From NCBI GenBank assembly GCA_029939575.1, contig JAOZSR010000024.1, positions 1-42,730 on the forward strand: 42,730 nt of DNA, read 5' to 3'. The notes below the pieces were generated by a model. It ran no database searches and had not been told where the DNA came from. It worked only from the letters and a program-made list of their open reading frames with translations. Source of the stretch: Fidelibacterota bacterium. GTDB taxonomy: Bacteria > Fidelibacterota > UBA2242 > JAOZSR01. The translations under genes were made by a program, and so were the position numbers. Every line of letters begins with the position of its first letter. Positions within the stretch are counted from its first letter, which is position 1. Shown here piece after piece: positions 8,115-16,514 of this stretch.

Positions 8115-9938
8115 TTAATACACCTTTTTCCCTCTTATATATAAAGCGTCTAAATCAGTCGTGGTAGTCGATGTAGAACTAGAAGTGGTAGTAGTCGATG
8201 TAGAACTGGAAGTAGTTGTCGTCGAACTTGAAGTAGTTGTAGTGCTTGAAGTGGAACTAGAAGTTGTAGTAGTAGAAGTAGAACTGGATGTAGTGGTAGT
8301 AGAAGTAGAACTGGATGTAGTTGAAGAAGTACTGGAGGAAGTAGTTGTTTCTGTCTGAGTCGTTGAAGATGAACTAGATGTAGATGTAGTGCTGGAAGAA
8401 GTAGAGCTAGAACTTGAAGTCGTTGTAGTTGAACTTGAAGTAGAACTCGAACTCGAACTAGAACTGGAAGTAGTCGTGGTAGAACTGGAAGTAGAGCTTG
8501 AAGAAGAAGTAGTGGTAGTTGAAGACGAAGTGGATGATGAAGTAGAGCTAGAAGTGGTGGTCGTGCTTGTTGAACTTGAAGTAGTAGTGCCTGTTTGCGT
8601 TGTAGTGGTAGAGCTGGATGTGGTTGTAGTCGAAGTTGATGTTGAGCTTGATGTAGAACTGGAAGTTGTAGTAGTGGAAGTAGATGTAGAACTTGATGTG
8701 GATGATGATGTAGTTGTAGTAGAAGTTGTAGATGATGTAGAACTGGAAGTAGTTGTCGTTGAAGATGAAGTGGAAGATGAAGTAGAACTGGAAGTAGTCG
8801 TTGTAGTAGAAGATGTAGATGTTGTTGTCCCAGATGCTGTGTAGGTTACATAAACAGATTGTGTTCTGCCATCTATTGTTGTTGGACTTGCTGGATATGG
8901 GTCTGGAACTGTAGTGTAGTATGTTGATCCCGCTTTATATCTAGTTAAAGTAGAATTAGAATCATATCTCCAACGTACAGGAGTTGAATCAGTAGAAAAT
9001 CCAAGCCAATAATTAGCAGCAGATATTGACGCTGAAACAGATCCAGACACCCATTCTTGTGTTGAGCTAATAGCAACAGCTGATGAATTCGCTTGCAAAT
9101 TATTCGGTTCATCAGAACTATCATCATAAATAACTAATTTTATATTACCACTACCAGAATCTAAATAATTATATGATGACATACTCGTAATAGTTCCTGC
9201 TTCAGATGACAAATATTGTGCAACCCATATATCTTCTGTCCCAGATGAATTAACAGAAGCACCAACTGAAGTATAACCAAACGTAGCTCCAGCCGCATGT
9301 CTAACAGGATAAACGGCTTTATCAATAAAATCTTGCGGTATAGTAACGGTCATTATATCATTTTCAATATTCAATTCTCCCCATACTTCTGTACCAACAT
9401 TATCAATAATTTTCGGTCTATAAATATGAAATGCCTTGCCTGCCTTATATTTATTATTAGCCTTGCTTTTGTGATAAACAGCATAACTACCGACTACATC
9501 TTCTGGCCTTTCACAACCCTCATCTATTTCATCTTGCGTTAATGCCGGCTGGTAATAAAATTCCAACTCTTTGCTCTGTATTGTAAATTGGATAATATTC
9601 GTCTTCGGTTTCTCCTTTAATATAATTTCAAATTCAAACCCACCCCCCTCGCCAATGCCAATATCATAAAATTTTATATCCTTTTTAGTATTAGACCAAG
9701 CTATTTTTTCACTATCAGTGCTGACGGTAGGTGCAGTTTGCTCATCATCTACTAAGCGAAAAGAAGCATTACACTCATTATCCCACCGCTTAATTTTAAT
9801 TTGCGGAATAAAGTCGGGTTGCTTAATGTCGCCAATTTCTGTTTCATATTCCTTTTCTTTTGTAATAAAAGTATTATTTTCGGTAGTATATTTATCGGCA
9901 ATTTCGCTTGATATAGTTTGTGGTATTTTAATAGCCAT
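8115..9938 (-). CDS. mucin-like virion protein: beta-rich N-domains plus 224-residue Ser/Thr tract
   Basis: This is a 607-residue protein. Residues 1-370 are beta-rich, with segments such as FEFEIILKEKPKTNIIQFTI, AVYPVRHAAGATFGYTSVGAS and YWLGFSTDSTPVRWRYDSN. The middle segment YPVR...ATFGYTSVG marks a known class of phage-borne beta-sandwich proteins. Residues 371-594 are almost purely Ser and Thr (TTTTSSSTSSS-type), interrupted only by two TQTG/TQTE units. A 13-residue tail ends DLDALYIRGKKVY. The tract resembles mucin or fungal cell-wall stalks that are O-glycosylated. It probably forms an extended stalk on the particle, as does its neighbour. The attachment point and ligand are unknown. 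Confidence 0.7.
   Translation of the reverse strand: MAIKIPQTISSEIADKYTTENNTFITKEKEYETEIGDIKQPDFIPQIKIKRWDNECNASFRLVDDEQTAPTVSTDSEKIAWSNTKKDIKFYDIGIGEGGGFEFEIILKEKPKTNIIQFTIQSKELEFYYQPALTQDEIDEGCERPEDVVGSYAVYHKSKANNKYKAGKAFHIYRPKIIDNVGTEVWGELNIENDIMTVTIPQDFIDKAVYPVRHAAGATFGYTSVGASVNSSGTEDIWVAQYLSSEAGTITSMSSYNYLDSGSGNIKLVIYDDSSDEPNNLQANSSAVAISSTQEWVSGSVSASISAANYWLGFSTDSTPVRWRYDSNSTLTRYKAGSTYYTTVPDPYPASPTTIDGRTQSVYVTYTASGTTTSTSSTTTTTSSSTSSSTSSSTTTTSSSTSSTTSTTTTSSSTSSSTSTSTTTTSSSTSSSTSTSTTTTSSSTTTTQTGTTTSSSTSTTTTSSSTSSSTSSSTTTTSSSSSTSSSTTTTSSSSSSSSSTSSSTTTTSSSSSTSSSTTSTSSSSSTTQTETTTSSSTSSTTSSSTSTTTTSSSTSTTTTSSSTSSTTTTSSSTTTTSSSTSTTTTSSSTSTTTTDLDALYIRGKKVY
8157..8828 (-). repeat. Ser/Thr low-complexity coding tract (224 codons)
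   Basis: This is a degenerate repeat of Thr and Ser codons. The order is irregular and codons are mixed (ACT, ACA, ACG, AGT, TCT, AGC), so selection is on the amino acids and not on a DNA unit. The opposite strand reads as Val/Glu/Leu/Asp frames with no stops, which are shadows. Confidence 0.9.
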
Positions 9939-9942
9939 ATAT

Positions 9943-11265
9943 TTATTTCATTTTTTTAGCTGGCGGAGGCCAATTATTCTTCTTAGCCATTGCCACATTC
10001 GCCGGAACTGTAGTCGTTGTTAAAGTTGTCGAGCTGGAAGTTGAGCTGGAAGTAGTCGTGGTAGAACTGGAAGTAGAACTAGAGGTCGAGCTTGAAGTAG
10101 TAGTGATAGTGGTTGAACTGGAAGTTGTGGTGCTAGAAGTCGATGTAGTAGTTCCAGTATTTGTAGTTGTGGAAGATGTCGAACTTGATGTCGTGGTAGT
10201 TGTAGTAGAAGTCGAGCTAGAAGTAGAACTAGAAGTAGTCGTAGTGGAAGTGGTAGTAGAACTTGATGTAGAACTAGATGTAGTTGTAGTAGAACTAGAA
10301 GTAGAACTTGAAGTAGAACTAGAAGTAGTCGTCGTTGAACTAGAAGTAGAGCTGGAAGTAGTTGTGGTAGAGGTAGTCGTTGATGACGAGGTGGTAGTAC
10401 CCGTTATTGTCGTTGATGATGAGGTGGTGGTTGTGCTGGTTGTTGTTGATGTCGATGTTGAAGTAGAAGTAGTGGTAGTGGAAGTAGACGTTGATGATGA
10501 AGTAGAACTGGATGTTGTAGTGGTTGAACTAGACGTTGTAGTTGTAGTAGACGATGTTGAAGTCGTAGTTCCGCCAGAAAAAGGAACATCTGTACTATAA
10601 GTAGCAGAATTATTATTAGTTAAATCATTATCATTAGATGTTTCGTCTAATAAACTATCATTAAATTTCCAATAAGCTTGTAAATTAGCCTCATTACCAA
10701 CCAACTCTTTATTGTAATTATCGGCAACCTCAGTCCCCGTTCTAATATCGTTCCAAATTCTAATATCGTCTATTTTCCCATCAAAAGGTCCATCAGAGAC
10801 ATTTCCAACGCCGATTTTAACCGAAGAAGAACTATTATATATTGATGAAACTGTACCATTGGACACATCTGCTGTTGCCCAATTTTGTACTAAAGAGCCA
10901 TCTTTATACCATCTCGCTTTTAATTCGCTTAAATCAAATTGAACACTTATGTGATACCAAGTATCAACAGCGAATGAATAAGTATAATAAAATAATTTCC
11001 TATTACTATTTGTACCATCTGCATATACTCCAAGTCTTAAATAAATATTTCCAGCATCATTAATTAAATACAATTGATATGATCTTTCATTACCAGTAGC
11101 CTCATATTTATTTATAAGATAATTTTCAGTTGATTGGCTTTCTGATTTGAACCATAATTCTAATGTAAAATCACCAGATAAATCTAATCCTGTTTGATTT
11201 GCATCTGTTATACTTAAATATTGAGAACTATCTTTTTCTAAATCTATTGATTTTGTATTAGCCAT
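9943..11265 (-). CDS. LamG-like lectin domain with Ser/Thr stalk, virion protein
   Basis: This is a 440-residue protein. Residues 1-230 match the concanavalin-like LamG/laminin-G_3 pattern: FTLELWFKSES, YQLYLINDAGNIYLRLGVYAD, WYHISVQFDLSELKARWYKDG, FDGKIDDIRIWNDIRTGTEV and ANLQAYWKFNDSLLDETSNDND. This fold commonly binds carbohydrates. Residues 233-419 are a Ser/Thr tract, and the tail VPANVAMAKKNN...PPPAKKMK is basic. It starts 4 bases upstream of the other mucin-like gene and is co-transcribed. A lectin on a stalk suggests adhesion to host glycans or environmental polysaccharide. Confidence 0.8.
   Translation of the reverse strand: MANTKSIDLEKDSSQYLSITDANQTGLDLSGDFTLELWFKSESQSTENYLINKYEATGNERSYQLYLINDAGNIYLRLGVYADGTNSNRKLFYYTYSFAVDTWYHISVQFDLSELKARWYKDGSLVQNWATADVSNGTVSSIYNSSSSVKIGVGNVSDGPFDGKIDDIRIWNDIRTGTEVADNYNKELVGNEANLQAYWKFNDSLLDETSNDNDLTNNNSATYSTDVPFSGGTTTSTSSTTTTTSSSTTTTSSSTSSSTSTSTTTTSTSTSTSTTTSTTTTSSSTTITGTTTSSSTTTSTTTTSSSTSSSTTTTSSSTSSSTSSSTTTTSSSTSSSTTTSTTTTSSSTSSSTSTTTTTTSSSTSSTTTNTGTTTSTSSTTTSSSTTITTTSSSTSSSTSSSTTTTSSSTSSSTTLTTTTVPANVAMAKKNNWPPPAKKMK
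10009..10569 (-). repeat. Ser/Thr low-complexity coding tract (187 codons)
   Basis: Nearly pure Thr/Ser, with sparse Gly, Asn, Ile and Leu (ITGTTTS, TNTGTTTS). It is built like the tract at 8157-8828 and has the same irregular codon mixing. Intragenic or intergenic recombination between the two tracts would be easy. Confidence 0.9.
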
Positions 11266-11267
11266 AT

Positions 11268-11555
11268 TTAATCTTTAATTAATTCTCTCCAATCATAAGT
11301 TCTATACTTATCTTCTTTGCCGAAACCTTTAGACATTTGATATATTTTGTCTTCTTCTATTTTTCTTAAAAATATCTGATATCCCACACTACCATCTGGA
11401 CATTTATATTCATGTACCTCCTTGATCAATCCATCTTTTTCGGTAGGAGGAACATACTTATATTTAGAAGCAATTTTAATATAATCTGATTGTTCAGCTT
11501 CTAAACTTTCAATATCTTTAGAAAAATCAGTTGTTTTTATTGTTTTTAAACTCAT
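11268..11555 (-). CDS. hypothetical small protein
   Basis: This 95-residue protein has a coiled N-terminal half (DFSKDIESLEAEQSDYIKIA) and a beta-looking middle (KCPDGSVGYQIFLRKIEEDKIYQM). It lies 2 bases from the LamG gene and 4 bases from the glycosyltransferase upstream, inside the same operon. I recognise no family; a small structural or chaperone-like partner of the stalk proteins is possible. Confidence 0.55.
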   Translation of the reverse strand: MSLKTIKTTDFSKDIESLEAEQSDYIKIASKYKYVPPTEKDGLIKEVHEYKCPDGSVGYQIFLRKIEEDKIYQMSKGFGKEDKYRTYDWRELIKD

Positions 11556-11559
11556 GATT

Positions 11560-12432
11560 TTATAATGGCACTTCTTGATACCATTTCTTATTTTTATAAT
11601 TTACTTTATTTTTATCCAAAGGTTCTTCCGGACCGCCAGAGCCTGATACTGACCAACCGTTTGAATCTTTATCAATATGTTTCCCCCATTTTCTCTCCAT
11701 ATTCTGATTGCCGCCAACAATTAAATCATAATTGCTTTGCTGCTCTCCCTCTAATTTGGGCATATTATCTTTAGTATTCCCCCACCAATGGAAGACCATT
11801 ATTCTTGATCCACCCTTTATTCGATAGCCGGCACGAGCGGCACGCACGCAAAGATCGTAATCCTCGCCAGACCCAAGCCCAAAGCTTTCATCAAATAAGC
11901 CAATATCATCAAACATCTTCTTTCTACAAATTGTGAAATAAGTACAGCACCCAGTATATTCACGCTCTTTGTAGAATATTTCTTTCATCTTTTTTATATC
12001 TTCCTCGTTATATTCTTCTTTGTAATCATATTGGATATATCTATTTCCATCAGCTGCTTTATTACAGGGAGAATGGGGATTATATCCGCCCAATTCCGAT
12101 TCTTCTTCGAATCTCTGCATAATTTCATCCCACCAACCCTTATAAATTATTTCAACATCATCGTTTGCGATAGTGACAAATTCAGTATCAGCTAACTTAA
12201 TACCGGTATTCATTGATTTACCAAAGCCTAAATTTCTATAAGGGTCAATCCATAAATCACATTTATTTTTGGCATATGCGATATTGCCATCAACGGCATT
12301 TAAAGAATATCCGTTATTAATGACGATAACTTTGTAATTCGGTTCAGTATATTTTTCAAGTGTTTCCAGTAAACGAGCTAATCCCTTATAATTATTAAGG
12401 ACTGGTACTATAAATGTGTTTATTTTTTTCAT
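11560..12432 (-). CDS. GT2-family glycosyltransferase (GT-A fold)
   Basis: This is a 290-residue protein. FIVPVLNNYKGLARLLETLEKY (about residues 8-29) is the nucleotide-binding start. NLGFGKSMNTGI (about 67-78) and ANDDVEI (about 89-95) give the DxD-like metal site. GLGSGEDYDLCVRAARAGYRI (about 186-206) supplies the ED general-base motif. A C-terminal extension is rich in Asn, Gly and Lys. It would transfer a sugar from a nucleotide sugar with inversion. The preceding zinc-ribbon gene's TGA overlaps its ATG (ATGA), so translation is coupled. It is one of several glycan enzymes bracketed by Ser/Thr virion proteins. Confidence 0.85.
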   Translation of the reverse strand: MKKINTFIVPVLNNYKGLARLLETLEKYTEPNYKVIVINNGYSLNAVDGNIAYAKNKCDLWIDPYRNLGFGKSMNTGIKLADTEFVTIANDDVEIIYKGWWDEIMQRFEEESELGGYNPHSPCNKAADGNRYIQYDYKEEYNEEDIKKMKEIFYKEREYTGCCTYFTICRKKMFDDIGLFDESFGLGSGEDYDLCVRAARAGYRIKGGSRIMVFHWWGNTKDNMPKLEGEQQSNYDLIVGGNQNMERKWGKHIDKDSNGWSVSGSGGPEEPLDKNKVNYKNKKWYQEVPL

Positions 12433-12623
12433 ATTTTTACTTTACCTAATAATAATTGGTCTATAAACTCTCCATCATATTCAAATAAAGCCCCGCATTT
12501 CCCGCATTTAAAATCAAATACTCGCTCATGCCTTTCATTAAATACTGCCGATTTAGTTATTTTTACCCTGCTGCCGCAACAAGTACAGGGCACTGTTTTA
12601 GAGGTAACAAGTGGCAAGCTCAT
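12429..12623 (-). CDS. small zinc-ribbon protein
   Basis: This 64-residue protein has two CxxC knuckles, CTCC (about residues 13-16) and CGKC (about 40-43), separated by 23 residues. It looks like a minimal zinc ribbon. It overlaps the epimerase gene by 26 bases and is ATGA-coupled to the downstream glycosyltransferase. It may be an accessory or regulator of the cassette; no specific function can be given. Confidence 0.6.
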   Translation of the reverse strand: MSLPLVTSKTVPCTCCGSRVKITKSAVFNERHERVFDFKCGKCGALFEYDGEFIDQLLLGKVKI

Positions 12624-13623
12624 GTGTTTTTCTTAAATTATTTTTCCAAATTTTAATGGTTTCATCTAAGCCTGAAGATAGATCGACTTTTGGGCTCCAT
12701 CCCAATAGCTTAGTGGCTTTTTCGTTTGATGAATTTAAGTAATATATTTCCCCTACTCTTTTCGGTTTTGTATCCCAATTCACGTTCCCATTCCATTTAA
12801 GCTTATCTGCTATAATCTCTACTAATTCATTTACTGGCAAGGCGTTGGCTGGACCAGTGCAAAATACGTTAAATTTGGCCTCCTCGTGCTTTTCCAGCAC
12901 TTTTACGTATAAATCAATCAAATCGCCTATAAAAAGGAAATTACGCCACGGTAGGCCATATCCGAGGTTAATTTCATCCTTATTTTTAAGCATTTGGGTG
13001 ATAATCTGTTCTACTATAAAAAAATCATTATCCCATCTTCCATAAGTATTAGTTTGTCTTAATGTGCAAAATGGCAATCTATACGCTCTGGCAGCATATT
13101 CCAGATATTTTTCGCATCCTACTTTCGCTACCGCATAAGGAGCATTTGCGTTCTGCTTAGTATTTTCCGTAAAAGGCTCTCTGGAAAAGTTTTTCCCACC
13201 GCTTTCTATAACCTGAGATATTGGCGACCAGCCGTATGTTTCCATTGTTGATGAAAATAGAAATAATTTTAAGTTGTCGCAACTCTTAGCCGCTTCAATC
13301 AAATTAACTGTTCCGCAATAATTAACTTCTGAAAATTCTATCGGATCATAAAATGATTTTTCAACTTCCGTTCTAGCCGCTAAATGAATAAGAAAGTCTG
13401 GATTAATATGCCTTACTATTTGGCCAATCTCTTTATATTCCAATAAATTGGAATTATACATTATGACTTTTCTTGGTGTTTGTTTTTGCCTATCGACTTC
13501 CGCTTTAGTAAAAAGACCGTGGACTTCATAGCCCTCTTTAATTAAACGCTTGGCGAGATATTTTCCTATAAATCCGCCAGCTCCCGTGAGAAAAATTTTC
13601 TTTTGACTCATATTTTTTTTCAT
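12598..13623 (-). CDS. NAD(P)-dependent sugar epimerase/dehydratase (extended SDR)
   Basis: This 341-residue protein is full length for UDP-glucose 4-epimerase or nucleotide-sugar dehydratase relatives. It has the Rossmann motif LTGAGGFIGKYLAKRL (about residues 12-27), HLAARTEVEKS (about 80-90), the catalytic SST (about 124-126), and YAVAKVGCEKYLEYAA giving the YxxxK dyad (about 163-167). It contains RQTNTYGR and the C-terminal substrate part KRVGEIYYLNSSNEKATKLLGWSP typical of the family. It would make a modified nucleotide sugar for the neighbouring glycosyltransferases. The ATG is overlapped by the TGA of the upstream gene. The exact substrate cannot be read. Confidence 0.88.
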   Translation of the reverse strand: MKKNMSQKKIFLTGAGGFIGKYLAKRLIKEGYEVHGLFTKAEVDRQKQTPRKVIMYNSNLLEYKEIGQIVRHINPDFLIHLAARTEVEKSFYDPIEFSEVNYCGTVNLIEAAKSCDNLKLFLFSSTMETYGWSPISQVIESGGKNFSREPFTENTKQNANAPYAVAKVGCEKYLEYAARAYRLPFCTLRQTNTYGRWDNDFFIVEQIITQMLKNKDEINLGYGLPWRNFLFIGDLIDLYVKVLEKHEEAKFNVFCTGPANALPVNELVEIIADKLKWNGNVNWDTKPKRVGEIYYLNSSNEKATKLLGWSPKVDLSSGLDETIKIWKNNLRKTHELATCYL

Positions 13624-14381
13624 AGTTGTCTTATTATATTAGGAGAAGTAGGATTAACTTCATCCATTGAAGCCATCTTATTTTTCCATTTATTATTTAA
13701 ACTATAACTATTATTAAAATCATTCCTCGGTCCTCCGCTTGCCTTATCCTGCCTGCCGCAAGCATGATGGCAAATTAACGCTCTCTTAGTTACTCCTGTG
13801 TATTTCCCAACGGCTCTGGCTAATCTCCATATCTCAAAATCTTCTGGACCGACAGGGTAAATACTTTCGTCTAATAATCCAATAATATCCAACCATTCTT
13901 TTTTAAATATCATACAAAATACTACACTGAATACCCTCCCTGTGCTTTCGGCTATCCTGCTATTATATCCATTATCATCGGGTGTATATTTAAGTTCTAA
14001 CGGTTGCAACATTAATAACTCGCTATCATCTTTAAAACCTTTAATAGAATCATCCCACCATCCTTTTTTCACAAACCAACAATCATCATGTACTACTGTG
14101 AAATAGGGAGTATGGACAAATGATATTCCCATATTTACAGACTTACTAAAACCATAATTTCTTTCTGTTTTTACATAAACGTCAATATATTTTTTTAATT
14201 TACAATACATTATATCTCTATTTTTCACTGACGGACTTTCTATAAAAACTATTCTGTGCTTTTCTCTGTCGATTGTTTCGTTCAAAGTTTTTAAACATTT
14301 TTCAATATACTTGCCGTGGCAAGCGGTAATAATAAAAGTATTTAATATATTATCTTTATTATCAACAAAATGTTTTATCAT
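13620..14381 (-). CDS. GT2-like glycosyltransferase
   Basis: This is a 253-residue protein. NTFIITACHGKYIEKCLKTL (about residues 14-33) opens a GT-A fold. NYGFSKSVNMGI (about 79-90) and VVHDDCWFVKKGWWD (about 98-112) carry the metal-binding acidic pair. GPEDFEIWRLARAVG (about 177-191) carries the acceptor-activating ED. It resembles the 11560-12432 enzyme in architecture. Both ends show ATGA overlaps with the epimerase and the GT4 gene, so the three genes are translated as a coupled set. Confidence 0.78.
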   Translation of the reverse strand: MIKHFVDNKDNILNTFIITACHGKYIEKCLKTLNETIDREKHRIVFIESPSVKNRDIMYCKLKKYIDVYVKTERNYGFSKSVNMGISFVHTPYFTVVHDDCWFVKKGWWDDSIKGFKDDSELLMLQPLELKYTPDDNGYNSRIAESTGRVFSVVFCMIFKKEWLDIIGLLDESIYPVGPEDFEIWRLARAVGKYTGVTKRALICHHACGRQDKASGGPRNDFNNSYSLNNKWKNKMASMDEVNPTSPNIIRQL

Positions 14382-15298
14382 AAGCCCATTATTTTATTTA
14401 ATTTGTTAAATTGCTTATCTGATGTATAATGATCTAAAATATATTTTCTATAAAAATTACTATCATATTGCGGACTCATAATAATATCACAAGCTTGCTC
14501 TGCTGTTTGGAAAACTAAATCTCCTGGATATAGCTGATCCGCACCCCACCAATTATGGATTACTGGTTTTATCCCTTTTGCCATTCCCTCGGCTATCGGG
14601 AGCGACATGCACTCTTTCATCGAAGTCGTCATAATATAATCAATCCCATCCATCCATTTATCCACGTCAGCAACACTTGATTTTATATTCACATTATCGC
14701 TCAATCCGTTTCTAGCCAAAAATTCTTCTATATATTTCTCCAGCCAAAGCGTTCCACATTGTCCAACTATCTCAAATTTATACTCTTTATTGTATTTTAC
14801 CATTTTATAGATAATTTGGCACAATAATTCTATGCCCTTTGCCGGCCCAATAGCGTTTAACCATCCTATTGTTTTTCCTGGTTGACGCTCTTTGTAATTA
14901 AACCTATTTACATCCACTCCCAATTCCACGGTTTCTATTAAGCATTTAGGCTCTACGCCCTTAGCGGCTTTATACTTATCCACAATATATTCTCGCATAT
15001 AATTATTGATAAAAAGGACTGCTTTGCATCTATCCCAATCCAATCCCATATAATGCCCGAAATAAAGGTCAATATCTATACCCCTCATCACTATCGGCTT
15101 ATCTAAATTTTTATCGTTCACAGCATGGACGACTCCTCCCTGTATATATTCACCAAAAATAATATCACACCACATAGCTTTTTCTATATCGTAATACATA
15201 TCAATTTTTATTTCGTGGCCAGCCTCTCTCCATTTTTCAGCCACATCTAGCAGTGTTTTGTTATATCCAGTATGGTCAACGATAATATATATTTTCAT
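14378..15298 (-). CDS. GT4-like glycosyltransferase (GT-B fold)
   Basis: This is a 306-residue protein. The N-terminal half (MKIYIIVDHTGYNKTLLDVA...WCDIIFGEY) is short. VELGVDVNRF (about residues 124-133) is the linker motif seen in GT4 enzymes. GWLNAIGPAKGIELLCQII (about 145-163) begins the donor-binding half. TSMKECMSLPIAEGMAKGIKPVI (about 226-248) replaces the usual E-x7-E signature. It heads the coupled set GT4 - GT2 - epimerase. The donor sugar is unknown. Confidence 0.8.
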   Translation of the reverse strand: MKIYIIVDHTGYNKTLLDVAEKWREAGHEIKIDMYYDIEKAMWCDIIFGEYIQGGVVHAVNDKNLDKPIVMRGIDIDLYFGHYMGLDWDRCKAVLFINNYMREYIVDKYKAAKGVEPKCLIETVELGVDVNRFNYKERQPGKTIGWLNAIGPAKGIELLCQIIYKMVKYNKEYKFEIVGQCGTLWLEKYIEEFLARNGLSDNVNIKSSVADVDKWMDGIDYIMTTSMKECMSLPIAEGMAKGIKPVIHNWWGADQLYPGDLVFQTAEQACDIIMSPQYDSNFYRKYILDHYTSDKQFNKLNKIMGL

Positions 15299-15344
15299 AT
15301 TTTTTATATTATTTTTTACTATTTAAAATCTTTATTTGAATGTT

Positions 15345-15366
15345 AGGGCTAGTTTTTTCTAGCCCT
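15345..15366. other. hairpin between zinc-ribbon and GT4 genes
   Basis: AGGGCTAG (15345-15352) pairs perfectly with CTAGCCCT (15359-15366) around a six-T loop. The stop of the small zinc-ribbon gene lies in the stem. No T-run follows on the - transcript, so it may be a processing or stabilising hairpin and not a terminator. Confidence 0.5.
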
Positions 15367-15541
15367 GATGTGAAAGTGCTTTGATTCTTTTATTTTTTTT
15401 AGCTATCAGTTTCCAAAGAGATGCCACCAAACACTTATCACATATTGTGGAGGTAATGCCCCATTTAATACCAAATTTCCAGTTTATAATCCTTTTACAG
15501 ACTGAACACTCTACTAACATTATCTTCCATTTCCTAGCCAT
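15359..15541 (-). CDS. small zinc-finger protein
   Basis: This 60-residue protein is read from the ATG at 15541, which has GGAG 6 bases upstream; a TTG at 15553 is a weaker start. CSVC (about residues 12-15) and CDKC (about 34-37) form a two-knuckle metal site, and the rest is basic (KLIAKKNKRIKALS). It sits at a seam of the glycan island with two other tiny genes that have real Shine-Dalgarno sites. The function is unknown. Confidence 0.6.
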   Translation of the reverse strand: MARKWKIMLVECSVCKRIINWKFGIKWGITSTICDKCLVASLWKLIAKKNKRIKALSHQG

Positions 15542-15593
15542 TTTCTTCTCCAATGCCAGTCATAAATTCTTTGAATAATCAAAATAATTTTTT

Positions 15594-15797
15594 TCATTGA
15601 GAAATTTTCCCTTTAGCTCTTTGGTGTTCAGCAAACAAAACCTCAAGGTCAGTTACGATTACATCATCTGGAGTATTGTTTTCGTTAATCATTAACAAGC
15701 CATTTTCCCAATCAATTTTGATGGAGCAATTTTTGGCAACCGCCCGTTCTAATAATGCTTGTGCGAAAGCGTTTTTTTCTTGGATTTCTGTCATCAT
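15594..15797 (-). CDS. small acidic hypothetical protein
   Basis: This 67-residue protein has its start fixed by AGGAGG at 15804-15809, six bases before the ATG at 15797; an open extension to 15863 is ignored. The sequence is helix (EIQEKNAFAQALLERAVAKN), strand (CSIKIDWENGLLMINE), then helix (DLEVLFAEHQRAKG). It overlaps the end of the upstream zinc-finger gene in another frame. No family is recognised. Confidence 0.6.
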   Translation of the reverse strand: MMTEIQEKNAFAQALLERAVAKNCSIKIDWENGLLMINENNTPDDVIVTDLEVLFAEHQRAKGKISQ

Positions 15798-15915
15798 TTT
15801 TAGCCTCCTTTGGCTTTTGAATGTATAAATAAGTTCCGCAAACAAAACATTGTTTAATATCATAGCCTCTTATAGGCACATACCTAGACTCGCAAACAGA
15901 ACATCTGTAGGTCAT
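15712..15915 (-). CDS. small zinc-ribbon protein
   Basis: This 67-residue protein has AGGAGG six bases before the ATG. CSVC (about residues 5-8) and CFVC (about 23-26) form a rubredoxin-like pair of knuckles. The last 28 codons overlap the next gene in a different frame and read as basic low-information sequence (RNPRKKRFRT). The true C-terminus could therefore be shorter than drawn if a frameshift is present. Confidence 0.5.
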   Translation of the reverse strand: MTYRCSVCESRYVPIRGYDIKQCFVCGTYLYIQKPKEAKNDDRNPRKKRFRTSIIRTGGCQKLLHQN

Positions 15916-15935
15916 AATAACCTCCTTTTTTTATT

Positions 15936-16511
15936 TTAAATAACATCAGATATAAATTTAAAATCTATATCTTTCGGCAAACTGATTAATTTTTGCCATA
16001 ATTGTTCCAATCCATTCCCACATACCTCTTGGCAATGACCGTGAATAACAGTATAATTAGGCTGTTCATTTAATGAATAATATTTTAATCCAGGTATTAC
16101 GCCTGGCTGGAATGGACCGTCTGGATGCCCAAACATCCTATCATCTTTCCATTGAACTCCTACCCACCAACCCTTTTCTCTTAAAGCCTCCATCAGCCCG
16201 ACTGATATTTGCCATCCTGGGGCTTTAAAGCCTTTTTCAAAAAACTGTGAATTTATTTTATTCAATTTTATTTTTGCTCTATGCCTGCTCATATAAGCAC
16301 ATTCATAATTACTTTTGTGCTTAAATCCATGTGGAATCATCCTTGCCCATTTTTTCTTAACTGTCCGCTTCAATAATGCGTTACTCGTTCTTCCTGGAAT
16401 AGTAAATAAATTAACTTTTAAATTCGGTAATAATGTCTTTAAATATTCTAAATTTGGCAGAATATTATGTTCAGTACAATAATCATCAAAATCTAAAATT
16501 ATCGGCTTCAT
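15936..16511 (-). CDS. polysaccharide deacetylase-like protein (NodB/DUF2334 type)
   Basis: This is a 191-residue protein. ILDFDDYCTEHN (about residues 5-16) has the paired aspartates at the start of carbohydrate esterase 4 folds. MIPHGFKHKSNYE (about 58-70) supplies the H-x3-H metal site, here HGFKH. KGFKAPGWQIS (about 92-102) matches the F-RPPxG/APGW strand. VIHGHCQEVCGN carries a late His. These enzymes remove acetyl groups from N-acetyl sugars. In this island it may trim or deacetylate the phage-made glycan or a host polysaccharide. It is small, and no signal peptide is visible, so the site is cytoplasmic unless virion-borne. Confidence 0.72.
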   Translation of the reverse strand: MKPIILDFDDYCTEHNILPNLEYLKTLLPNLKVNLFTIPGRTSNALLKRTVKKKWARMIPHGFKHKSNYECAYMSRHRAKIKLNKINSQFFEKGFKAPGWQISVGLMEALREKGWWVGVQWKDDRMFGHPDGPFQPGVIPGLKYYSLNEQPNYTVIHGHCQEVCGNGLEQLWQKLISLPKDIDFKFISDVI

Positions 16512-16514
16512 AGA

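Noticed and set aside
8157..10569. Diversity-generating retroelement or template repeat
   Set aside because: No reverse transcriptase and no template/variable pair with adenine-specific changes is visible.
8161..10600. Long + strand frames rich in Val, Glu, Leu and Asp
   Set aside because: They are the reverse strand of the Ser/Thr codon tracts, which contain no stop triplets in reverse; they have no leader or conserved fold.
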